Below are positions 18,901 to 27,138 of a stretch of DNA of 64,000 nt, one piece after another. The DNA comes from Myxococcales bacterium. GTDB lineage: Bacteria > Myxococcota_A > Polyangia > Polyangiales > Polyangiaceae. The notes below the pieces were generated by a model that was not told the origin of the DNA, made no database searches, and was given only the letters and a program-made list of their open reading frames with translations. Within the stretch, counting starts at the first letter, position 1, and each line of letters starts with the position of its first letter. The DNA lies in the NCBI GenBank assembly GCA_947473045.1, contig CANJCO010000015.1, positions 24,946 to 88,945 on the forward strand. The letters run 5' to 3'. A program made the translations under genes and the position numbers.

Positions 18901-19548
18901 CGCGCGCACGTCATTTTGAGCAGCCCGACCCTCGAGGCGGCGCTCGTCGGCGTCGTGGGCGCGATGCGCGAAGAGCTCAACGTTCAGTCGATCGAGTTCG
19001 TCCCGCACACGCGCGCCGCCGAATTCGTCGTGCACACGTTGAAGCCGAATTTTCGCACGCTGGGTCAAAAGGCGATGGGCAAAGAGGCGCAGAAGCTCAA
19101 GGTCGCCATGGCTGCGTGGTCACCCGAGCGCGCAGCCGCGGTGCATGGCGAGTTGCTCGCGAACGGCAGCGCGGTCATCGACGGAATCGCGCTCGAGGCC
19201 GCCGATGTCGAGGTCTCCTTCTCCACGCGCGGGGGCTTCGCTGCCGCCGGCGACCGCGTCGGCGTGGTGGTCGTCGAGACCACGCTCGATGACGAGCTGC
19301 TCGAGCTCGGCTTTCTGCGCGAGCTTCAGAGCAAAGTGCAAGCCGCCCGAAAAGACCAGGGCCTGGAGTTTACCGACCGCATCACGCTCGGCTTGTCCGG
19401 GGGAGCGCGCCTCGAAAAAATGCTTGCAAGATACAAGGATGAGCTCGCCCGGGAAGTGCTCGCCACCTCGGTGGTCGCTGCCGGGGAGGGGGCCATCGAG
19501 GCGCTGGTCGAGGGCGAGCCCGTGATGATCTCCGTGAGCCGCGCATAG
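15970..19548 (+). CDS. ileS: Isoleucyl-tRNA synthetase with an insertion after the KMSKS loop
   Basis: Charges tRNA-Ile; class I synthetase with editing domain. The 1192-residue protein is long for the family. It has FYEGPPTANGLPHNGH (48-62; HNGH is the HIGH variant), AGWDTHGLPVE, the editing signatures TTTPWTLPSN and DSGTGIVHIAPAFGEDD, and SRERFWGTPLNVW. DCWFDSGCMPFAQ and the KMSKS variant KESKS (636-640) follow. Normally the helix starting DALRxY follows within about 15 residues. Here about 105 extra residues (about 650-755) come first, before GADAFRWFFYASSPPW. The C-terminal anticodon-binding domain (LSNWYVRRSRERFW) is intact. ATG 15970 is chosen for homology. It is the only ileS-like gene in the window. 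Confidence 0.93.
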   Translation: MPTFDKVDSELNFPAEEARTRAFWKDHGIFQKSLELRKSGSQGNFVFYEGPPTANGLPHNGHVLTRVLKDLFPRYKTMRGYYVGRKAGWDTHGLPVEVEVEKELRIHGKAAIEQYGVEPFIAKCIESVFRYTREWEDLTERIGFWVDLSEAYVTYHKSYVESVWWALSQLFEKGLLYQGHKVVWWWAQGGTALSAAEVGQGYKTVDDPSVYVAFPLEGEPETSLLVWTTTPWTLPSNSYAAVRADFDYVAVEHNGKRLIVASALREGLAKKLKSDLPVVAEMKGSDLIGKRYVPPFDWYREHAAHYFRVIDAAFVTLDSGTGIVHIAPAFGEDDFNAHKREIAGKPEAPTLLCAVGPDGAFLPEMGSYAGRWVKDCDKDLAHELKERHLLVLSEQYRHEYPFCPRADQDALIQFARPAWYIKTTQEIAKTIDNNQAVKWLPEHIKDGRMGDFLRNNVDWALSRERFWGTPLNVWVCDVDPEHKKAPSSVAEIEKHNPRAFDHFHAAKKADPTLSDHLIVHKPWIDAVTFPCACGGTMRRVTEVIDCWFDSGCMPFAQWGFPHAAGSEAQFQASFPANFISEAIDQTRGWFYSLLMISTMVFDAPTRERFGLAALTLPHPFQTCIVLGHVCDKEGKKESKSKGNYTPPDVVFSEVKMDFAVLDGAVARGKVLVAPEDLDGLDMVAGATIEARGAAGQRVTLEVQPQKGLRRRVAIVHAEDQVALGVVATSKKNPMAAEVPRLPEAERFAICDPKTPAPGADAFRWFFYASSPPWSNTRHALSNVRALQKEFIVKLRNTYSFFTIYANIDGFDPAAPRGEAAARTELDRWILSELAQLTRGVTADLDAFLVYEATQRLSAFVDALSNWYVRRSRERFWRSGWDADKRAAYETLYACLATLSKLIAPFTPFFAESMHQNLVRKPLGEAAPESVHLADWPHVSETDIDESLSTKMSALRELVSLGLQVRTQAKLKVRQPLRRAHVILSSPTLEAALVGVVGAMREELNVQSIEFVPHTRAAEFVVHTLKPNFRTLGQKAMGKEAQKLKVAMAAWSPERAAAVHGELLANGSAVIDGIALEAADVEVSFSTRGGFAAAGDRVGVVVVETTLDDELLELGFLRELQSKVQAARKDQGLEFTDRITLGLSGGARLEKMLARYKDELAREVLATSVVAAGEGAIEALVEGEPVMISVSRA

Positions 19549-19555
19549 TCCTGCC

Positions 19556-19598
19556 CGGGGCGGGAGGCATGGCATAGTCAAGCCATGCGCCTGCCCCG
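19556..19598 (+). terminator. Probable ileS terminator (imperfect long inverted repeat)
   Basis: CGGGGC...GCATGGC (19556-19573) and GCCATGC...GCCCCG (19582-19598) form an imperfect stem of about 16 bp with an 8-base AT-rich loop (ATAGTCAA), just eight bases after the ileS stop. There is no clear T-run. The start codon of the small open frame at 19585 lies inside the right arm. Confidence 0.45.
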
Positions 19599-19749
19599 AT
19601 TCGCCACCTCCGGCGCGCTCGCGTGCCTCCTCGCGCCGCTGGTTGGCCGTTGCGTCACGGCCGCTTCGGAGGCGCCCGCCGGCGAGCTGCAGCTGTCGGC
19701 AGCCGGCTCGCCCGCCGTCAAGCGCTACTTGCTGCGCGTCCGCTACTAG
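19585..19749 (+). CDS. Possible small exported peptide (54 residues)
   Basis: An ATG at 19585 opens 54 codons. The product has a basic start (MRLPRF), a hydrophobic stretch (GALACLLAPLVG) and a likely processing site before EAPAGE, so a signal peptide is conceivable. It ends VKRYLLRVRY. It resembles no family I know. The start codon sits in the right arm of the ileS terminator-like repeat and no Shine-Dalgarno is visible, which weakens the call. It may instead be the degraded end of a longer gene. Confidence 0.3.
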   Translation: MRLPRFATSGALACLLAPLVGRCVTAASEAPAGELQLSAAGSPAVKRYLLRVRY

Positions 19750-19836
19750 CGGCTTTCCGCCCAATTGCGGTCGCGCGCGTGCTTTGCGCGTCCGGCAGCC
19801 GCGCGCAGGGTGTATGCTGGGAGGTCGAGGTTGGCC

Positions 19837-21123
19837 GTGGCAAGAGAAGTACGCGTCGCATCCGATTCAGTGAAAGCGAGGCGCGCTCCATCGGTCGCGC
19901 GCGCAGAGCTGCTGAGCAAGATCGCGCGCAGTCGCCTCGAGGACGACCTCGACAAAGCCATCGAGCGGAGACCGGCGGCTGAGGCGAAGCTCGCGGGGGC
20001 CCTGCGCGCGATCGCGCCGCTCAGCCCGCACTTGCGAGCGAGCCTCGCCGAGGCTGTTTCGATCATGTTGCGGCGCGGATCGCTCTCGCGGGAGCTCTAC
20101 GCCTCGAGCATGCGCGCGGTGGCCGAAGGCGGAGACGAGCAGGCGTCGTCGCTCATCAAGCGGGCGCTCGCGGCCGATCAGGCCGGCGGGACATCCGCGC
20201 TGTTTGCCGCTGCGCTCTGCAAAGATCCGTCGCTGGCGCCGCTGCTTGGCAAGGTGGCTGCGAGTCGTCAGTCGCACGTCGCGTTCGGCGCGGAAACTGC
20301 CCGCGTCGTGCGAGGGGAGTCGAACGGCGCCCTCCTGTCGTCGCTCGCGCCGATGATCAAAGAGAGTCATCGCATCGCGCTCTGCATCGAGCTGTTTGTG
20401 CCGCTCGCGCGCGCCGGCGTGTCCGCTTCGATCGGCGTCGCTCCTGCGCTCTGCGTGGTCCGAGGGGCCGAACGGCATCTCGGTCGCTGGCTCGCATTGG
20501 CTTCGGTTGCTGCGCGCGCAGGAGATCCCGATCCTGTCGCCGAAGCGGCCCGCAAGGCCCTCGATGGCCCAGCGAGCTCGCGCGCGGCCTGGTCGCTCGT
20601 GCACTGGGGTCTCAGCGACACGCTCGCGGCCCACAGTGGTTCGCCGCGACCCGCGCCGCCCGAAGTGCGCCCGACGGTGGAGGTCATGGCTCGCCTGTCC
20701 GACCGCCCCAGCTCTGATCGCGACATGAGCTTCTTGTTTCGCATTGCGGCTGCCCGCGCGCTGGCCGCGAGGCCGATGCTCGAGTCGCTGGTCCAATCTC
20801 CGCAATTGAGCGACGAAAGCGCGATCCGCGCGGCCTCGCTGCTCGCCCGCGACCATGGGCGCGACGATCTCCGTGCTGCGTTGGCCGCTGCCGCGACCGG
20901 CGCGAGGCGCGAAGAGCTCAAGGGCCTCGCGGTAGCCGCGCTGTGGGACGCCGGTGCACGCGACGAAGCGCGCGCCTTCGCCGAGGAGCTCGTCGAAGCG
21001 CGGCACGTCGGCAATGTCGCTTGGGCGTCGATCGTGCGCGCCGCGGCAGCCGGTGCCGGCCGGGACGAGATGCTTGTTTCTGAGACGCGGTTTCGGTGGA
21101 TCCAGCTCGGCTGGCTCGAGTAA
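19837..21123 (+). CDS. Alpha-helical repeat protein of unknown function
   Basis: A 428-residue protein, almost wholly alpha-helical, Ala/Arg/Leu-rich, with repeated helix pairs of about 30-40 residues (for example SPHLRASLAEAVSIMLRRGS and DLRAALAAAATGARREELKG), reminiscent of HEAT-type scaffolds. No catalytic motif, signal peptide or transmembrane helix is visible. GTG at 19837 is preferred because GGGAGG and AGG lie just upstream; an ATG 72 bases earlier would add an Arg-rich leader unlike the rest. It overlaps the following metallopeptidase gene by 28 bases, so the two are probably co-expressed, but the functional link is unknown. Confidence 0.6.
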   Translation: MAREVRVASDSVKARRAPSVARAELLSKIARSRLEDDLDKAIERRPAAEAKLAGALRAIAPLSPHLRASLAEAVSIMLRRGSLSRELYASSMRAVAEGGDEQASSLIKRALAADQAGGTSALFAAALCKDPSLAPLLGKVAASRQSHVAFGAETARVVRGESNGALLSSLAPMIKESHRIALCIELFVPLARAGVSASIGVAPALCVVRGAERHLGRWLALASVAARAGDPDPVAEAARKALDGPASSRAAWSLVHWGLSDTLAAHSGSPRPAPPEVRPTVEVMARLSDRPSSDRDMSFLFRIAAARALAARPMLESLVQSPQLSDESAIRAASLLARDHGRDDLRAALAAAATGARREELKGLAVAALWDAGARDEARAFAEELVEARHVGNVAWASIVRAAAAGAGRDEMLVSETRFRWIQLGWLE

Positions 21124-22907
21124 CGCTCGCAGCGCTCGCATTGGCGACGGCAACGCGCTCCGCACGGTCGGGGCGCCCGGAGCCGCTCGTGGTGCTCGTC
21201 GCCGATCGCGATGACGACGACGTCAACGGCGTTGCCGACGCGCTGGATGCGCCGCTGTCCGCGACTGCGCGTCGCGATGCCGTAGCGCTGCCCGCGGCGC
21301 TGCGGGGGGCTTCGCTGCGCGTCGTGTCGGGCTCTGCGCAGGTGCGCGTGGTCGACGCCGGGAGCGCGCTCGCGGCGGACCGCTCGGCGTCCTCGTTTCC
21401 TGCGCTGCAAGGTCTCTCCGCCGGCGTTGCCGCGATCGAAGCGCGCCAGCCTGGCCGCCCACCCGTGAGCGTTAGGGTCGAAGCGTGGGCGTTTGACTTC
21501 GCCGACGCCGCGGGCAGCATCATCGACGCCGCGCGCGATCACCTCGCGCTGTCGCGCTTGCCCCCTCCACGAGACGCCGCGTCGGACCCCGAAGCGTTTC
21601 GCGTCACGATCACGCCTCCTGAAGCCGGCCGAGGCGTGCCCGACGTCACAGTCGAGTCTCTGAGCGCGACGGGCGCGCGCCTCGATGCGCTCGAACACCT
21701 GCGGCTCACCGCTTGCGAAGTGGGCGGCTGCTTCGCGTCGCCGCCGCTGCGTCTGGTCGTCGACGAGGCCGATCGGGGTCACGATCTCGCCCGAGGACGC
21801 GCGCTGCGTGCCGAAGTCGGCGGCGCCGTGCTGATACGCGGGCTCGGCCAAAAACAGATGATTCGCGTACTCGGCCCCCGCCGCGGACCGCTCGCCGCCG
21901 TCGGTAGGTTGAAGCTGACTGTGCGTCCGTTCGTCGTGCGCATCGGACCCGGCGGTGCTCCCGCGATCGGCGGCAACGACGCAGCGGCAACGGCGATCGT
22001 TCAGAGCGATCTGGCGCTCGCCTCCGCGCTTTTCGGTCAGTGCGGCTTGTCGCTGGGCGACACTTCGAAACTAAGTGTGCGCGTCGTCGATCCGCCGACC
22101 TCGCATCTTCTGTCGCTCGGCGATCGCGCCGGCCTTCCTGCCTCCGGCGGCATTTTGAAAATGCGCGTCGACGGCAAGCCGCTCGCCGTCACCTTCGCGA
22201 AGGGAACCTCGATCGACCGCGCCGCGCGGCAAGTCTCCGACGCCCTGACCGCGGCCGGATTTGTCGTCGTCACGTCGGTCAACGCGCGCGCGACCTCTGC
22301 GGCTGCGGCGAGCGCGGATCTGTCGGTCCGCCGCCGCGACGGGAGCCTGGCCACGCTGGCGATGCAACCCGACGCGCCGCTCACCACCGATGCCACGCTG
22401 AGCGCCGCCATCGGGACGTTGGGGCTGTCGGCCGGCCTCGATCACTTCGTCGACGACGACTCTCCTGCGGGGACGCTCGCCGAGCGCACGCTCATCAAAG
22501 CGTTCGATGACCACGATCCGCGCACCATCGAGCTCTTCGTCGTGCCTTATTTTGCGGGCTTCGGGCGCATCGGCGAGTCCTTCATTTCGGGAGAGTCTCC
22601 GAGCATGCGCAACGTAGTCATCCTCGATCGCGCGGGGGTGCGCGCGCGCCGCACGAGCTTCACCGCGGCGCACGAGCTCGGACATGTGCTGCTGGGGATG
22701 CCGGGGCACCCCGATGACTTCGGCGTCGACACGCCGACGCAGCTGCTCGACTCGGACGCAGCGGATGCCTCGGCGTTCGGACCGAGGCGCATCACCTTGG
22801 AGCAGTGCGAACGCGCGCTGCGGGTCAGCGGCCTGTTGTCAGCGTCGCCGCTGCTGTCGCCGTGGCCCGTCGCGCGCCTCGCGGTGCGCCCGGACTCGTC
22901 GCCTTAG
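21096..22907 (+). CDS. Large protein with a zinc-metallopeptidase HELGH site
   Basis: A 603-residue protein starting at GTG 21096 inside the end of the previous gene. A short hydrophobic leader (about 7-20) suggests export. An acidic DRDDDDVNGVAD calcium-like stretch (about 38-49) follows, then long beta-rich domains. The C-terminal peptidase-like part has AAHELGHVLLGMPGHPDDFG with His526, Glu527 and His530 and a candidate third ligand, His538. The metzincin spacing would put the third His at 536, so this is not a standard metzincin. The tail TPTQLLDSDAADASAFGPRRIT matches a motif I associate with other myxobacterial proteins of this type. Substrate unknown. Its stop overlaps the stop of the convergent IgGFc gene by four bases. 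Confidence 0.65.
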   Translation: MDPARLARVTLAALALATATRSARSGRPEPLVVLVADRDDDDVNGVADALDAPLSATARRDAVALPAALRGASLRVVSGSAQVRVVDAGSALAADRSASSFPALQGLSAGVAAIEARQPGRPPVSVRVEAWAFDFADAAGSIIDAARDHLALSRLPPPRDAASDPEAFRVTITPPEAGRGVPDVTVESLSATGARLDALEHLRLTACEVGGCFASPPLRLVVDEADRGHDLARGRALRAEVGGAVLIRGLGQKQMIRVLGPRRGPLAAVGRLKLTVRPFVVRIGPGGAPAIGGNDAAATAIVQSDLALASALFGQCGLSLGDTSKLSVRVVDPPTSHLLSLGDRAGLPASGGILKMRVDGKPLAVTFAKGTSIDRAARQVSDALTAAGFVVVTSVNARATSAAAASADLSVRRRDGSLATLAMQPDAPLTTDATLSAAIGTLGLSAGLDHFVDDDSPAGTLAERTLIKAFDDHDPRTIELFVVPYFAGFGRIGESFISGESPSMRNVVILDRAGVRARRTSFTAAHELGHVLLGMPGHPDDFGVDTPTQLLDSDAADASAFGPRRITLEQCERALRVSGLLSASPLLSPWPVARLAVRPDSSP

Positions 22908-24835
22908 TTCGTGTTGATTTCTGTGAGCTGCGTGCCGCCCGCGTAAGCGTAGCTGACGTAGCTGTCAAAGCCGTACACGACGACCCCGACGGGCTGGTCG
23001 GCCTGCACGCGATGCACGCCGTCGTGCTGCGCGCCCGCCTTCACGTTGTCGGGGGCGGCCTTGGTGGGATCGATGACCGGGTACGACAACTGGCAACGGT
23101 AGGCGACGAAGTTCGGGTTCGCTTTGCCGCGCATCGCCGGCGTGAGTCCGTCGCCCGGCGCCACGTCGCACAGGCCGTTTGTTGCCGAAATTCCGTCGAT
23201 GAATACGTGCGATCCGTAGCGCGCGCTAATCACGAGAAAGTCGAAGTTGTATTTGTCGGGTGTCAGCAGCACGTAATCGTTGCGCCACTGCTCGACGGGC
23301 GCCACGAACGTAATGCTCGGATCGCCACCTGGCAGTCCGCGGGGAACGCCGGCGCTGTCCTGGCTCGCCTGCACGTCTTCTACGAGAACGGGCAGCGTTC
23401 CACTCAAAAGAAAATCTTGCTTCGCCGCGAGCACCCGGTCTGCGCCGGGACCCGTCAAATCGAAGTCGTTGTTGGGGGCGGGCAGGGTTGTCTTCACGTG
23501 CGTTACGCCAGGGGCCACGGCGACCACGCGGAAGTACTCGGTCTCGTCGACCGCGCCGATGTTGCCTCCGGCTGCGAGCACCGCGCGCGACCGGTTCGGC
23601 ATGCGCGCCAGAGAGTACGATTTTCCGACCGCGCGCAGCGGGGTGAGCTGGTCTTCGAGATGGTCGGCGCAGCAGTAGCGATCGGCCAGCGTCGAGAAAA
23701 ACGGCGCGTCGGACGCCTCGCTCCCTGGAAACACCGCGACGGGCTGATCGGCCTTGATTCGTGAGCCCGTGAAGTCTGCGTTGAAGTCGCCGGTCTCGAG
23801 GTTGAGCACGTCGAAGGGCTGCATCAGCACGTCGGCCGACTGACCGACTTCGAGCCCCTGGGCCAGCGGCCCTCCGGGGACGATGCGCGCCGTCGTATCG
23901 AGGTGCACATGCGTGTTCGGGCGCGTGGCGATCACCGCCACGAAGGCGCGCAAATCGACGCCGAAATTCTGAGACGGATTGGAGCTCGAAGCGATCGTCT
24001 GTGGCCATCCTGCGACCACGTACTCCGGCCCGGCGGGCCCCGACAGCGCGCTCGTCGGCAGCAGCTGCGACGCATCGTTTGAAAAGACGCTCACGTTCTC
24101 GAGCGGGTTGAACTGATAGGCCACCACCGGCATCGTCGCCCGCACGCGAAAGGCGTGGCGCGTGAGCGCAGTGTGGCTGCCGGTGTTGAATTCACCCTCC
24201 GGCGATCCGTCCACTTCGCGCGGACCGAGGCGGAATACTTCGAGGTTTCCTGCGAGGATCGTGGCCTTCGCGAGCGTGCGCACGGCGGCCGGATCGCCCG
24301 GACCCGAGTCGTCCTGCTCGATCGTGACGTCGGTCGCGACGTCGGCCTCTGCGTTCGACACGACGATCGCGTATTGCTGCGAGGCGGCGTTACCGGTGGC
24401 CGACACGACGGCGTTGTCGAGATCGGCGCCCCAGTATTCGCAGCCGATGTTCGAGTGCGCGAGGTCGGCGTCAGCGCACAGATTTCGGCATGTCCCGTCG
24501 CGACAGGCTTCGCCCTTCGCCGGCTCGCACGTGGCTCCGCGCGTCGTGATTTGGCCGTCGGGTGAACACGCAGTGATCGTCTGGCCATCACAGCCCGACG
24601 CGTTTGGTATGCAGGGCGTGCACGCCAGCAGCGTCTGCGCGCACACGAGGCTGCGTGCGGCGCAGTCGTCGATCACAGCCCATGCATTCTGCACGCACCT
24701 GGTGAGCGCGCCGGCCCCGCACGTGATCTCCCCCTCGCGGCATACGATCGGCACAACTTCGGCCACGTCACGATACGAGGGGTCGAAACGGCACGCGGCG
24801 AGCGCCACGATCGCTGCGGTTTTAAGAGGCTTCAC
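22904..24835 (-). CDS. IgGFc-binding-type surface lipoprotein
   Basis: A 643-residue exported lipoprotein with lipobox VALAAC (Cys15). A Cys-rich segment (about 28-120, several CxxC-like pairs such as CTPCIPNASGC) precedes a large beta-sandwich region. That region contains NPLENVSVFSNDASQLLPTS, VVAGWPQT and SRIKADQPVAVFPGSEA, marks of the IgGFc-binding N-terminal domain found in many myxobacterial surface proteins. The name comes from the eukaryotic homologue; IgG binding is not implied. The GTG start at 24835 overlaps the TGA of the upstream IPT lipoprotein (GTGA), so translation is coupled and the pair may form one surface complex. A longer upstream frame is antisense noise. Confidence 0.8.
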   Translation of the reverse strand: MKPLKTAAIVALAACRFDPSYRDVAEVVPIVCREGEITCGAGALTRCVQNAWAVIDDCAARSLVCAQTLLACTPCIPNASGCDGQTITACSPDGQITTRGATCEPAKGEACRDGTCRNLCADADLAHSNIGCEYWGADLDNAVVSATGNAASQQYAIVVSNAEADVATDVTIEQDDSGPGDPAAVRTLAKATILAGNLEVFRLGPREVDGSPEGEFNTGSHTALTRHAFRVRATMPVVAYQFNPLENVSVFSNDASQLLPTSALSGPAGPEYVVAGWPQTIASSSNPSQNFGVDLRAFVAVIATRPNTHVHLDTTARIVPGGPLAQGLEVGQSADVLMQPFDVLNLETGDFNADFTGSRIKADQPVAVFPGSEASDAPFFSTLADRYCCADHLEDQLTPLRAVGKSYSLARMPNRSRAVLAAGGNIGAVDETEYFRVVAVAPGVTHVKTTLPAPNNDFDLTGPGADRVLAAKQDFLLSGTLPVLVEDVQASQDSAGVPRGLPGGDPSITFVAPVEQWRNDYVLLTPDKYNFDFLVISARYGSHVFIDGISATNGLCDVAPGDGLTPAMRGKANPNFVAYRCQLSYPVIDPTKAAPDNVKAGAQHDGVHRVQADQPVGVVVYGFDSYVSYAYAGGTQLTEINTN

Positions 24836-26886
24836 GGTCCGTATACGCCGCTCGCGACCTCGGCCGCATAGGCGCTCCAGGCCGAGGGGTAGAGCTGGCC
24901 GTAGCGCAGCTTCGCGTACGAAAACGAGTTGATTCGCGCGATCTGCGCTTGCGCCGAGATGGCGCCCTTGGCGAGGGCGTAGGCGGGCGAGATCGCGGCA
25001 AGGTCGGGCAGCGTGAACGCGAGCTTTCCGGGCGACACAATCGTCCATGAAATCCCCCCGCCCGCGGACGACACCACGAGCTTCACGAGGTCGATCGTCG
25101 CGTTGGCCGACAGCGAAATGTGCTGGCCGTCCCACGTACCCTGCGACGGAGCGACAAGCACCGGGAGCGGCAAGAAGCCGGTCATCGCGAGCGGTACGTT
25201 CGCGTCGGCCGTGCGCACGTGCGTCAGCGCGCTGAGGGGGGGCTGTCCGTACATGCCCGTCACCGCCGACGAGCTGACGACATACGACTCGTTCGACAGC
25301 GCTCCGGCGAGGGCGGGGATGCCCACCATCGACACGAGACCGGGGCTCGGCAGCAGCTTGGTCTGCGGCGACACCGGAAGCAGCGCGTAGGCGTTTTGTC
25401 CGAGCGTCACTGCAAGCCGTGAGATGAGGCGGTCCGGGCCGCGCCCGTTCGACGCGGGCGGCTTCGCGTCGATCACCATCGCGTGGTCGAGCGGGGTCTC
25501 CATCTTGATATCCACGTGGGTCGTGGCGACGTTCGGCGCCAGCGGTACCCCGCGTTGAACGCCCATGATGTAGGGCTGAAAGCGGCGCGGCGGCGCGCTG
25601 TCTTCGATGCCAGCGAGGGCATACAGGGTGATGTTCCCCGGGTAGTAGGCGAGCTGGTAGCCGTAGCCAAACGTGCCGTCCGAATCCATCGTCGTCGCCG
25701 CGCTGGCGTCGGGCAGGTAGAAGTTGCCATCTGCGTTCGACGAAGCCGCAAACACGTAGGCCGCTCGACGCTCAGTCGAGCGCAGGGGCAGGGGCACGCC
25801 GACCCAGGCGCCGCGCGACTGGAACTCGGTGCCGGTCGGCCACACGAGCTCGCCGATCGCGACGCCGAGATCTTTGCCCTTTCCCCCTCCGAGCGGCATG
25901 TCGCCCGTGCCGCATGTGGGGTCGAGCACGGGATCGATGTACGCCGTGACTGTGTCGACGGGCACATCGACGAAAGATGTAGGCTGCAAGCATTTGCCCG
26001 CTATCGTGACGGTCACGACACCCTTGAGGCTCGGGTCGGTGAGCAGCGCGACCCCGCCGGAGTTGGTGGTCGCGATCAGCGCCGACTTCGCGTCGGTGCC
26101 GACAATGACCTTCGCGCCGGGCAGCGCGTTGCCCGCATACGAGTCGACGACGATCACCTTGAGCGTGCCGCTGAGCGCGCCGCCGGAGAGCCCGCCGCGG
26201 TATCCGTCCGCAGAGTCGCTGTACGTAAACGCGTCGCGCGCGATGACCTGCGAGGTGTCGAGGTTGGTGACGGTGATGTCCTTCGTTCCGAGCGCACCCG
26301 GTGGGGTCGTGCATTCGAGGTGCGTGGGGTCCGTCACAGTAACGTCGGCGCACGGCTTGCCGCCGATCGTCACCGTGGTGCCCGTCGCCCACGCGGTGCC
26401 GAGCCCGCGAAGCGCAACGTGGGTGCCGCCCGAGGTTGCGCCGCTCGATGGAGTTACGTCAAAGGCGTCGTAGTTAAACGCGCCGGCGAGCGTGCGACTC
26501 TTTTTGGTCCCGTCATCGATGATGGTCACGGGCACGGTGCCTGGCGCGCCGCTGGGCGTAACAATCGCGGCGCGGGTCGGATCGCTCGCAAAGATGTCGG
26601 CGGTCGGCACTTCGTTTGCGCCCACGAGCACCCGCAAGCGCGACGAAAATCCGCGACCGGCCAGCACCGTGCGTGTGCCGCCCGTCCACGGTCCGTGCGA
26701 AGGCTCGAGGCCGACGAGCGCGTAGGGATCGCCCAAATCGACGTCGCTTCTGGGGCCGGCGTCCGCGTTCAGATCGGTTGACGGCGGAGGCCCCGCGTCG
26801 TCGGCCTCGAGCAGCGGGATGGTGCTCGGCAGGCAGGCCACCATGAGCGCGCAGCAAGCGAGCGTCGAGCGGGCGCGTAAGGTCAT
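24832..26886 (-). CDS. IPT/TIG-domain surface lipoprotein
   Basis: A 684-residue lipoprotein with lipobox LMVAC (Cys18) and an Asp/Pro linker. Two IPT/TIG immunoglobulin-like domains follow, at about 57-145 (GLEPSHGPWTGGTRTVLAGRGF) and about 140-225 (DVTPSSGATSGGTHVALRGLG). Next is a carboxypeptidase-regulatory-like beta-sandwich at about 240-320 (VIVVDSYAGNALPGAKVIVG), and then a long beta-rich C-terminal part. The architecture suggests surface adhesion or scaffolding outside the outer membrane. Start ATG at 26886. It is translationally coupled to the IgGFc-type lipoprotein downstream. No enzymatic motif is visible. Confidence 0.75.
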   Translation of the reverse strand: MTLRARSTLACCALMVACLPSTIPLLEADDAGPPPSTDLNADAGPRSDVDLGDPYALVGLEPSHGPWTGGTRTVLAGRGFSSRLRVLVGANEVPTADIFASDPTRAAIVTPSGAPGTVPVTIIDDGTKKSRTLAGAFNYDAFDVTPSSGATSGGTHVALRGLGTAWATGTTVTIGGKPCADVTVTDPTHLECTTPPGALGTKDITVTNLDTSQVIARDAFTYSDSADGYRGGLSGGALSGTLKVIVVDSYAGNALPGAKVIVGTDAKSALIATTNSGGVALLTDPSLKGVVTVTIAGKCLQPTSFVDVPVDTVTAYIDPVLDPTCGTGDMPLGGGKGKDLGVAIGELVWPTGTEFQSRGAWVGVPLPLRSTERRAAYVFAASSNADGNFYLPDASAATTMDSDGTFGYGYQLAYYPGNITLYALAGIEDSAPPRRFQPYIMGVQRGVPLAPNVATTHVDIKMETPLDHAMVIDAKPPASNGRGPDRLISRLAVTLGQNAYALLPVSPQTKLLPSPGLVSMVGIPALAGALSNESYVVSSSAVTGMYGQPPLSALTHVRTADANVPLAMTGFLPLPVLVAPSQGTWDGQHISLSANATIDLVKLVVSSAGGGISWTIVSPGKLAFTLPDLAAISPAYALAKGAISAQAQIARINSFSYAKLRYGQLYPSAWSAYAAEVASGVYGP

Positions 26887-26890
26887 GCCG

Positions 26891-27081
26891 TCATTGTATC
26901 GCAGCGCGAGCGTCCGCGCGCGTCGTCGTCAGCGACCAGAGCGCGGCCGTCACGTAAAGCGCAGTCACGACGATCGCGAGCAGCTGGTAGCCAAGGGCCA
27001 TCGAAAGGTACTCGAGCGCCCCGCCGAGCGCGGTGCCTGCGGGGTCGCGATGGCGGCGTCTTCGTCGCGGGCGTCAGTCAT
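26891..27081 (-). pseudogene. Small membrane protein gene with an apparent one-base frameshift
   Basis: On the minus strand, ATG at 27081 starts MTDARDEDAAIA, which is then lost. The neighbouring frame continues from DPAGTALGGALEYLSMAL and GYQLLAIVVTALYVTAALW, a clear transmembrane helix, to a TGA at 26891-26893. Adding one base to the GGGG run at 27041-27044 (CCCC in the coding sense) would join the two into a 63-residue single-span membrane protein. It is either a real frameshift, a homopolymer sequencing error, or a shorter gene starting at the internal Met (37 residues). It lies between bamA and the IPT lipoprotein gene on the same strand. Confidence 0.4.
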
Positions 27082-27138
27082 GGCCGCACACGATAGCGCC
27101 TTCGCCTCGCGTTCGAACGCAAAGCGACCGCGCCTCGC

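Noticed and set aside
15874..19068. A minus-strand frame open for more than 1,000 codons opposite ileS
   Set aside because: It is the mirror of a strongly biased coding strand: the product is His/Arg/Ala/Val-rich without domains, and only its last 155 codons (the thioesterase) show a family. Long antisense frames are usual in GC-rich genes.
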